The notes beneath the pieces were generated by a model. That model made no database searches and was not told the origin of the DNA. It saw only the letters and a program-made list of their open reading frames with translations. DNA of 64,000 bases. Origin: Cepaea nemoralis. Taxonomy: Eukaryota > Mollusca > Gastropoda > Stylommatophora > Helicidae. The position numbers and the translations under genes are program-made. The stretch is taken from positions 499,501 to 563,500 of the forward strand of contig JACEFZ010017449.1 of assembly GCA_014155875.1 (NCBI GenBank), read 5' to 3'. Of this stretch, positions 56,871-64,000 are shown in pieces (the first letter of the stretch is position 1; the number at the start of each line of letters is the position of its first letter).

Positions 56871-57030
56871 ATGCTGACTGATTGTCTCTCACATCTAGAA
56901 TATGCTGACTGATTGTCTCTCACATCTAGAATATGCTGACTTATTGTCTCTCACATCTAGAATATGCTGACTGTTTGTCTCTCACATCTAGAATATGCTG
57001 ACTTATTGTCTCTCACATCTAGAATATGCT
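56871..57030. repeat. 31-bp tandem repeat, 5 units
   Basis: Units ATGCTGACTGATTGTCTCTC followed by ACATCTAGAAT begin at 56871, 56902, 56933, 56964 and 56995. Confidence 0.95.
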
Positions 57031-57525
57031 GTTGGGTTCGTATTTTCAGTGATTCAACAGCACACAAGGAGTAATATTGTCAGGACTTCACCAGCCAACT
57101 ACTTTCACAGGGAAATCTTCAGGAGCCATATGTTGGGGTTCAGTTGATCCCAAAACCAGTCTTGACAGAAACAAATTTCAGTCTGACGGAGTTGATCCTA
57201 AAAAATTACAACTTTTGGAAATGCTATGTGATAAGGAACTCAATGTGCACACACGATGAAACTTAAACCACTGTGGGGCAATCAGAGGTCAACATTTTCG
57301 CCACTAACTGTCCCTATGTCTCGTGAACTGCCAATAAATTCAGATACTGATGTTTCTCCATGCCGTAATGTCAAACTGTCCAGCTTTTTCTCTCTTGGTC
57401 TCCCCGCCTGCTTCTCTTCCCCTCCAACCTTCCTGTTGTAACAAAATACCCCAGCTTTTCCCTTCTCAAGACAAGCCCAAAGAATGTGGACTGTCTTCTT
57501 CTGATGCGAGTAACCAGTTCTCTTT

Positions 57526-57655
57526 GTTAGTTAACTGCTTTCAAGATATCTTCATTGCTCTTTCTATCCATCCACAGTGTTCTCAAAGTTGTTAGTTAAC
57601 TGCTTTCAAGATATCTTCATTGCTCTTTCTATCCATCCACAGTGTTCTCAAAGTT
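57526..57655. repeat. 65-bp tandem duplication
   Basis: GTTAGTTAACTGCTTTCAAG…TGTTCTCAAAGTT occurs twice head to tail (57526 and 57591) without mismatch, implying a recent event. Confidence 0.95.
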
Positions 57656-57842
57656 CTTCTGTGAAACCATATCTCCACAGTTTCTTACATGATAGGATAC
57701 TTAGAACCTAAGAATAACTTTGTCTGGAATCTACATGGCAAAAGAGATAAAGGAAGATCTACAAAACACTCGGAGAAGAGAAGTAAAAACAGACATGAAT
57801 CCTATGGGGAGGATATGGACTGAGCTGCAAGAGATAGAAAAA

Positions 57843-58080
57843 GTTGCATATCCTTTACAGGGCGTCACAGTTTACACCAGCATGTTTTGCTGTTGTGATC
57901 TCTTGGCAAGTTTACATTCAGTTTGCTATTGCTTTCTGAATGACCGACACCCATACCATTTCGTAAAAAACCAGCACAACATGGTCACCTGCCAAATCGC
58001 CCACAGCTGTGTATTGAACACGGGTATGAGGGATTACGAACTGCATCCGTAACTCCTTCGCCACGATGCCGGCTGCTAGG
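57843..58080 (-). repeat. SINE family C copy (head type 2)
   Basis: Sense strand starts GCCGGCATCGTGGCGAAGGA, GTTACGGATGCAGTTCGTAA, B-box-like GTGTTCAATACAC, and ends CCTGTAAAGGATATGCAAC. It preserves the best head type 2 in the window. Confidence 0.8.
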
Positions 58081-58212
58081 TATAGCTAAGGATAAAATTG
58101 GCTTGGAGCAAGTTGAGTGCCGTTGCCCAAATGGGGGATATAGGGAAGAATAAATACTCTTTCACGGGTAGGTTCTTATGAGAGCTAGATGAAGCCCAAG
58201 AAACCAATGAAT

Positions 58213-58425
58213 GAATGAATGAATTCATTCATTCAGTAGTATGTCCTTTGCAGAACTTCGCTCCCATAACAACCTTCCAGAAAACTCGATCACAAGCAAG
58301 ATGTCCTGCATCCGATAAACCCATCTGGAGATCATCTGCCACATCCTGCACCCATCTTCTCTTCCTCTCTTCCCAGGCAGTTACCCCTCCATTATTGTTC
58401 TCTCCAAACTTTCATGAGTTTCAAG
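58213..58425 (-). pseudogene. LINE L2 3'-end fragment
   Basis: Antisense of the 3' part of 33350-33800: CAGTAGTATGTCCTTTGCAG, AGAAAACTCGATCACAAGCA, CCATCTGGAGATCATCTGCC, TTCCTCTCTTCCCAGGCA. Its (GAAT)n tail meets an opposite (ATTC)n repeat at 58205-58245, forming a small palindrome. Confidence 0.8.
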
Positions 58426-58822
58426 TGACCAAAATATATCAATGAATAGATTGATGAATATACCAGATCAACTTGAAATAGTCCATAAACTTGTTGCAGT
58501 CCAGGCGACACTGTTGGCTCTAAATTGGACATTTCAAGTTCTCATACACTTAATAGCAAATGTGAAAACACTTCATCATGTCTGTGGAATGCACATTTTC
58601 TAAATTTTACTTTTTACATTCATTGATTGTCTACTTTCTACACATGAATACATGTTTTCTGAGTGTTTACTTTCTGCATGTGAACAAATATTTTCTAGAT
58701 ATTTCTGCATTGGAATGAATGGTTTATTAATACTTACTTTTAACACTAAGTATTGTTTTCTATATATTGGCTATGTACATGCAAATTAATGTCCTCTTAA
58801 ATATCTCCCTTGCTCCTTTCAG

Positions 58823-59284
58823 ATTTTGCCAACAGTAACTTTCTCAGACAAACAGCATTGGCTAACTCTTGCTCCCTACATACAAGACAGTTATCAGCAG
58901 ATAACATCAGTTCCCGGTAAGGTGGCACTACTGGAAATTATTCGAGCACACGGCAGCTTACTGGAGAATGCTCCGCAGATACTTGAGCAGATGATGTGGG
59001 AACAGGATGAGAGAGATTCCGACGAGGAAGAACAGCTACAGCACAGAGATGCCAGCGGTTATCACATCCAACAGAGGCATCATTCTAACAGTCAGAAACT
59101 GAAGCTGACTCTGCTGGGAGCGATGGTGAGGATGTGTTTGGAGCAGCCAGGGAAGCTTCAGCCACTGCTGGCTAAACACATGGAGCAGTGCATCAAAGAT
59201 CAGAATAGACATGTACGTGACAGGGCTCTTTTCTTGTATGGGTATCTGCTAGGGAGAGTCAAACGAGAGGCCATATTAGTTTAA
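58823..59284 (+). CDS. AP4B1: AP-4 complex beta-1 subunit, exon 3 (end of trunk)
   Basis: Acceptor TTGCTCCTTTCAG, phase 0. It continues the solenoid: ILPTVTFSDKQHWLTLAPYI, KVALLEIIRAHGSLLENAPQ, an acidic loop DERDSDEEEQLQHRD, then LKLTLLGAMVRMCLEQPGK and NRHVRDRALFLYGYLLGRVK. The last segment matches the VRDRGLFYYRLL region that ends the beta-4 trunk. The frame stops at TAA 59282-59284, giving 558 residues for the three exons against about 739 in the human protein. A weak GTTT donor at 59279 would also keep phase 0, so the true last exon may lie further on. The hinge and C-terminal ear were not found in the window. Confidence 0.85.
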   Translation: MLPTVTFSDKQHWLTLAPYIQDSYQQITSVPGKVALLEIIRAHGSLLENAPQILEQMMWEQDERDSDEEEQLQHRDASGYHIQQRHHSNSQKLKLTLLGAMVRMCLEQPGKLQPLLAKHMEQCIKDQNRHVRDRALFLYGYLLGRVKREAILV

Positions 59285-60001
59285 ACTCCCTGTAGTTTAT
59301 TAAGTAAATCCATTCACAGGCCATTAAGAGGCTTAATGGTTAATGAAGAATCATACCATTCCGGACAAACCCTAGGTGATCCATCTCCTTCAGCCAATGT
59401 CTCAAGGTATAGATGGTGATCATGAAAGCCACACACTGATTGCGAACACTTCGGATTCGTCCTCTGTGTATTGGGTTGGAGTTGGTTGCCAGTGAAATAC
59501 CCAAAATCTGTGTCAGTCCATGTGAGCTGTACTGAATTGTGACCTGGTTGAATTCTAATAAAGCTCTCCTAACATACCACTGGTTTATGAGTGGAGAATG
59601 TAATGTAAATTGACAGCTATCAAAGAGAGAAGCATTTACACATGGCAAGTAACAATTCAACCATCAACAAGAGAGGGCATCTGTTGGATTTTTTGCTGCC
59701 CCAGTACATGCTAGTGTGGTGGGAAACGAGCTTGCGGACATATTGGCTGAGTCTGCACCGCTTGGTGGGGTATGGGTGCACGATAAGGCAGATATGATTG
59801 GGACTCTTTAGAATCGTGTGTATAATGCAGGACCTTTGTGTTGGTATTCTGGCGACGGCATTATGTACAGTAAAATGTTTCTTTACATTTTTTCGAGGTT
59901 GTTTTGTTGTGTGATCTACATTTCAGAGAAAAAAATGGCGTGGCTGGCTAGAAAACATTTAGAAACGGAACAACAATATCTAGAAACATCGAGACTTTGT
60001 A

Positions 60002-60260
60002 GGTGAACATCTCGTTGGGAAAGTGACTGCCAATTCCATCAAGGATGAACTGTATTGTTCGTAGAGGACTTTGGTGGTGACATTCTGGCAGTGTGTGCCT
60101 GAGCGGGCCGTTGCTTGTTGAGACTTCTGTCTTTTCCACTTTTCATATGGGGCAATGAGGAACATTTTATGGGATATTCACTGGCACGGGAACGGAGCAT
60201 AATGGGGACGATCCTTTGCTGTGATGTTGGAACCACGATTAACTAACTAACTAACTAATG
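60002..60260 (+). repeat. Retroposon family D copy
   Basis: Reads GACTGCCAATTCCATCAAGG, GAACTGTATTGTTCGTAGAG, ATGAGGAACATTTTATGGGA, GGAACCACGATT, then (AACT)n tail at 60238-60257. Pairs with the copy at 52582. Confidence 0.75.
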
Positions 60261-60284
60261 CAGAATGAGCAGACAACCTGAGAA

Positions 60285-60645
60285 ACATCTAATCGCTGTG
60301 GAAATGTGGTTTCTGAGGAAAATGCAAAGAATACCATGAACAGACAGAAAAACCCAATGACCAAGTCCTACAAGAAACAAATGAAAACTGTAAACTGATT
60401 GAAGAAATTAGACGTAGACACAATTTTTCGGTCACATAAGAAATAAATTGGAAAACTTGGTGACAACTGCCAAGATCGAGGGAAAAAGAACAAGTGGAAG
60501 GCAGAGAAGTAAAGAAGTAAATACCTGGATGACTTGGCCACTTAGTATGGTCGAGGCAAGAACATAGAGTTGATCCACGACTCTGGTGATCGTGTGAGAT
60601 GACGAAACGTGACCGCCCACGCTTATCAGCATGGCACGTGATGAT
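60285..60645 (+). pseudogene. LINE L1 3'-end fragment
   Basis: Collinear with 38560-38910: GAAATGTGGTTTCTGAGGAA, AATGCAAAGAATACCATGAA, GACAACTGCCAAGATCGAGG, GACTCTGGTGATCGTGTGAG, tail GGCACGTGATGATGATG. Confidence 0.85.
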
Positions 60646-60884
60646 GATGTATAGTGCAAAACAGATCATCATGGCTTGGAGAGAATGGCACTGCAAGGTG
60701 TGACCAGAGGATCTGGCAGACTCTGAGAAAAGGCCAGGCAGACACATAATCAGTGTGCTACTGGTGCCATTAGTACTGGGACTCTTTGCTGGCTGTTGCA
60801 GATGAGGATGGAGCTCGTATGGGAATGTCCCGAGCGATGTGATGTTGGTTCTTGATTCAACTCAAGGGAAAGGAATAGAAGAGA

Positions 60885-61045
60885 ATGCAGAAATATCAGT
60901 AGGATGGCATCAAAGATATACATTGACAGACAACATCAAGATCTAGTTGGGATAGTGTGGCAGAATGTACAAGAAAGACTCGGAACTGAAATTGCTGGTA
61001 GTTGATTGCTGCAGAGCTTCAGTGTGGAAGTGGCATTAGATGATG
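60885..61045 (+). pseudogene. LINE 3'-end fragment (L3-like)
   Basis: AGGATGGCATCAAAGATATA, AACATCAAGATCTAGTTGGG, GGCAGAATGTACAAGAAAGA and GTGGCATTAGATGATGATGA resemble the 29900-30015 region and other LINE tails. Confidence 0.45.
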
Positions 61046-61579
61046 ATGATTATTGTCAGTAGAATGAACACGGAACGGTCTCTACTGATATGAGCATTTT
61101 GACATTCTATTAATAGCATCATAAACATAGAGCAACACACTCATTGGGGGCATACAAATTGAATTGGGGGGTGTCAGCGCTGACCACAGGTCGCTAGCCA
61201 GAAGTATGTTAGAGAAACATTTTAGTATTAATTTAGAACATGTGATCCTTTTTTGTTATTGTGATACTTCAGTTTTCCAGCTATGTTCTTGTTTGTTGAA
61301 GACTGGTTGAAATGTTCGTTTGCATGTGTGTGTGTGTTGTTTTATTGGGTTGAAATGTTTGCAAGTGTGTGTCTGTCCTTTTGTTGGGCTTCCCAGTAGT
61401 AGTTTGTGTTGTTTACGGTTGCCTTTTCAGTTGTCAGGTCTAATGTACAACTGTGTGAGAAGGTAAAGCCAAAAGTAAGCTGTTAAATAAAACCTAAGAT
61501 TTGTAGAATCAGTGGTTACCAATGCACTGAACTGTCTGAGCTTAGAGCAATATTTGGTCTGGGCTAGACTAAGTGAGAG

Positions 61580-61960
61580 AGCTGGTTACGGTGAGTCAGC
61601 TACGGACAGCAGCTAGACGAGGTGAACCAGCTATGGACAGCAGCTAGACTAGGTGAGCCAGCTATGGACAGCAGCTAGACTAGGTGAGCCAGCTATGGAC
61701 TGCAGCTAGACTAGGTGAGCCAGCTATGGACTGCAGCTAGATGAGGTGAGCCAGCTGTGGACAGCAGCTAGACTAGGTGAGCCAGCTATGGACTGCAGCT
61801 AGACTAGGTGAGCCAGCTATGGACTGCAGCTAGACGAGGTGAGCCAGCTATGGACTGCAGCTAGACGAGGTGAGCCAGCTGTGGACAGCAGCTAGACGAG
61901 GTGAGCCAGCTGTGGACAGCAGCTAGACGAGGTGAGCCAGCTATGGACAGCAGCTGAGCT
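61580..61960. repeat. 31-bp minisatellite, about 12 units, each with a splice-donor-like motif
   Basis: Unit GGTGAGCCAGCTATGGACAG followed by CAGCTAGACTA or CAGCTAGACGA, repeated about 12 times. Each junction reads ACTAGGTGAG or ACGAGGTGAG, matching the AG|GTGAG donor consensus. Confidence 0.95.
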
Positions 61961-63361
61961 GGGTGTGCTCACATTATTGAGACTGCTGTACAATCACTGG
62001 GTTGCATTAACATGCTTGGGTGACTTAAGTAATGTGATCATCAACCTATAAGCCCATCATTTATAGTATACATTTCAGATCTGATATGCATCTGCTGACG
62101 TTTAACACTGTGATCATGTGTATTTATTTTACATATTTATTACCTGAACATATGCTCATACATTTAAAAGATTGACTTTCCAGTTACTGGCGGTGTTCGA
62201 TTTTGTGTGTGTGTGCGTGTCAAGAATATTAATGCCTTCAGTAACAAACACATGTGTACCTCTTATTGCAGAGAAACCAAACTCTTATATTTTGCACATC
62301 ACCAAACGTTTCAACATATGATTCATTGTTTGGTAAAGAATGAGTTCTTTGCCAAAACGATGTCCCTGCATATTGTTTATTTTGCTAAAACACACTTTAT
62401 CTTTTGACTTTAAGACTCCTAATAGAGTCTCACAATCACACATGCCAATCTTTTTGTATGTTCATGTTGTTGATTTTTTTTTCTTCTCTACAGTGTGAGA
62501 TAGTCAACCCTCTTTATACTTTTTATGACTTGCGCAGGTCTGCAATATTGCTATTCCTTACTTCCCCTTTGGGGTCTTGGTAACACACAGGTGAAGTTTA
62601 TTCTGCAGCTGCTTCTTTCGTTTGCTTTCATGGTGTGTTTCTGTGGCATCATGATTACTGTCATGTGCCTCCTGGCTGGTTGCCTCCATCTTCAGCACCT
62701 TTCTTTTGCTAGGGTAGACTGGTTTTACTTGAGTTTAGACATGTATGTACGTGTCTGCACTTGTATATATAATAATACATTCATACATATCTAGAGCAGT
62801 CTGTTTTACTGTGCCAGAGACTCGCCATCACTCTTTCTCCTGTTTGTTAAAAAAGTTCCCCCATGAGAAGGCCAGGAGTTGGACTTTTGCTGTCAGAGGT
62901 GATGAATGCACAAGCCATGGGAGTATTTTGCAAAGTTGGGTGCTCACGCTCAACTCTGTTCCCCCAACTATAGCAGTAACTTGGAACCAGTACTGCAGAT
63001 GATGAAATAACTTTTTAAAATTCATTAATTTTCTTGCTGCTAATGTAGTCTGCCAAAATCTGTTTAAAAAAAAATCAATTAAAAAAAACTAAGCTAATAG
63101 GCTTCAGCAAAACACATGAAACCGTCATTTCACATATACTGCAGATACATCAGGTGGAAATCCAAATCCTTTCCATTGAAAATACTGTAAATTTCTCTTC
63201 GGTGGAAAAAGAATCAAGGAGGTTCTAGGACGTCTCAGTTTACACAATGGTGCTGCTGAGGGACACACAAATTAGAAAGATAAGAATCTTTGTTCACATC
63301 AAGTAACGTAACAGTTTGTTGAAAACCATATTGTAGGGAAAAGTTGAGGGCAAAAAAATGC

Positions 63362-63525
63362 CGGGTCTGTGGTGAAACGGCTATGGGTGCAATTTTCAAT
63401 CCTACATTTGAAACACAGCTGCGGGTGATTTGGCAGCAGACTGCCATGTGTTGGTTTTCATAAAATGGTTTGAGGGCCGGTCGTTCAGAAAGCAGTGGCA
63501 AACTACTGAACATAAACTTGCCAAG
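63362..63525 (+). repeat. SINE family C copy (head type 2)
   Basis: GGTCTGTGGTGAAACGGCTA, GAAACACAGCTGCGGGTGAT, CGGTCGTTCAGAAAGCAGTG and CATAAACTTGCCAAGAAGAG. Truncated at its 3' end. Confidence 0.75.
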
Positions 63526-63539
63526 AAGAGCATCAAAGA

Positions 63540-63870
63540 TATAAATGGTCAGATAACATCAAGTATGGTCTGGATACACCACCATCAGTATGTTGCAAGT
63601 CTGCAGAACATTGCTGTCATCACTATCTGCTGAGAAGTTGATTGATCTTGCCATTTTCCTGCACCCTCTTGTCCAAGGTGTCTGCAAGGACCTGTGTCCA
63701 TTTTTCATGCTGGCAGACCCCTTGCCACTTCTCCCAGGAACCCTGCCTTCCATCACTGTTCTTTCCAGCCTCTGTGACCTTCAATATGGCCAAAGTATTT
63801 CACCTTTCCAGCCACTGTGACTATGGCCAACGTATTTCAACTGTCCAGACATGAAGATGTTTATAAACCA
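63540..63870 (-). pseudogene. Old LINE 3'-end fragment
   Basis: Antisense sequence with repeated phrases about CCAAAGTATTTCACCTTTCC and GGCCAACGTATTTCAACTGT, similar in style to the 4480-4510 region of LINE L3. Too decayed for a firm family call. Confidence 0.4.
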
Positions 63871-64000
63871 GGTTTCTTCCATGTTAATCTTGCAGAAAGA
63901 CAATATTGTTCTTCTTAGTCCAGTGTCAGTATCATTCTTCTAGGTCCAGTGTCAATATCATTGGCCTTTGTCCATTATCAGTATCGTTCTTCTTCTTAGT

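Larger units (their letters stand above)
55000..58822 (+). other. AP4B1: AP4B1 intron 2
   Basis: 3.8-kb intron containing SINE C copies (55440, 56325, 57843), a SINE A copy (55943), a 31-bp tandem repeat (56871), a 65-bp duplication (57526) and a LINE L2 fragment (58213). Confidence 0.75.
59285..64000. other. Region 3' of AP4B1 exon 3
   Basis: 4.7 kb with a family D retroposon, LINE L1 and other LINE fragments, a 31-bp minisatellite and a SINE C copy. No ear-domain exon is recognised. At 62494-62537 a strong polypyrimidine tract plus TACAG, followed by 44 nt and CAG|GTCTGC, looks like a small exon but its peptide is not recognisably AP-4. Confidence 0.5.

Noticed and set aside
62525..62794. 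89-codon hydrophobic ORF as a membrane protein
   Set aside because: No start context or homology; it lies in AT- and TG-rich sequence and overlaps a donor-like site. Support is insufficient.

Overview
The window is repeat-rich eukaryotic (animal) nuclear DNA. Genes are split by spliceosomal introns, and LINEs, tRNA-derived SINEs, hAT and TA-inserting MITEs, an LTR retrotransposon, minisatellites and long microsatellites fill most of the space. No operon, prokaryotic signal or organelle signature is seen. The mix suggests an invertebrate, perhaps a lophotrochozoan such as a mollusc, but that placement is inference and is held weakly.

Two host genes can be supported. On the minus strand, three exons between 8314 and 178 join with consensus splice sites and compatible phases into a 303-residue protein that I do not recognise. 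On the plus strand, three phase-0 exons (50570-50668, 53884-54999, 58823-59284) encode the HEAT-repeat trunk of an AP-4 adaptor beta subunit (AP4B1-like). Its hinge and ear domain were not found in the remaining 4.7 kb.

The centre (18346-27746) is a complete 9.4-kb Ty3/gypsy-type LTR retrotransposon. It has LTRs of about 2.17 kb that look nearly identical, a tRNA-Pro-like primer binding site, a 32-bp repeat leader, one uninterrupted gag-pol ORF and a polypurine tract. The integrase lies upstream of the reverse transcriptase, an inversion of the usual Ty3/gypsy order known from the Gmr1-like lineage. The element split a 57-bp minisatellite with a perfect 5-bp target duplication (ATCCA).

Layout: 1-8.3 kb is the unrecognised minus-strand gene with SINE, LINE and tRNA-like insertions in its large intron, including a 1.4-kb unit bounded by 11-bp direct repeats. 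8.3-14.8 kb is intergenic, with SINEs and homopolymers. 14.9-16.4 kb is a 19-copy 78-bp minisatellite that grew out of a LINE endonuclease fragment. 18-28.5 kb is the minisatellite and retrotransposon. 28.5-34 kb is a nest of LINE fragments, SINEs and MITEs. 34.9-35.2 kb is a 61-bp satellite. 37.8-38.9 kb is a 5'-truncated LINE with an open RT frame. 40.4-44.4 kb is a frameshifted EN-RT-RNaseH LINE. 45.3-46.9 kb is a very long TG-rich tract. 47-50 kb is hAT MITEs and SINEs. 50.5-59.3 kb is AP4B1. 59.3-64 kb holds old LINE and SINE debris and a 31-bp minisatellite.

Several insertions can be dated relative to one another by exact nesting: a pogo-like MITE in a SINE, a hAT MITE and a SINE in one LINE, and the LTR element in a minisatellite. 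Many are confirmed by target-site duplications read directly from the sequence.
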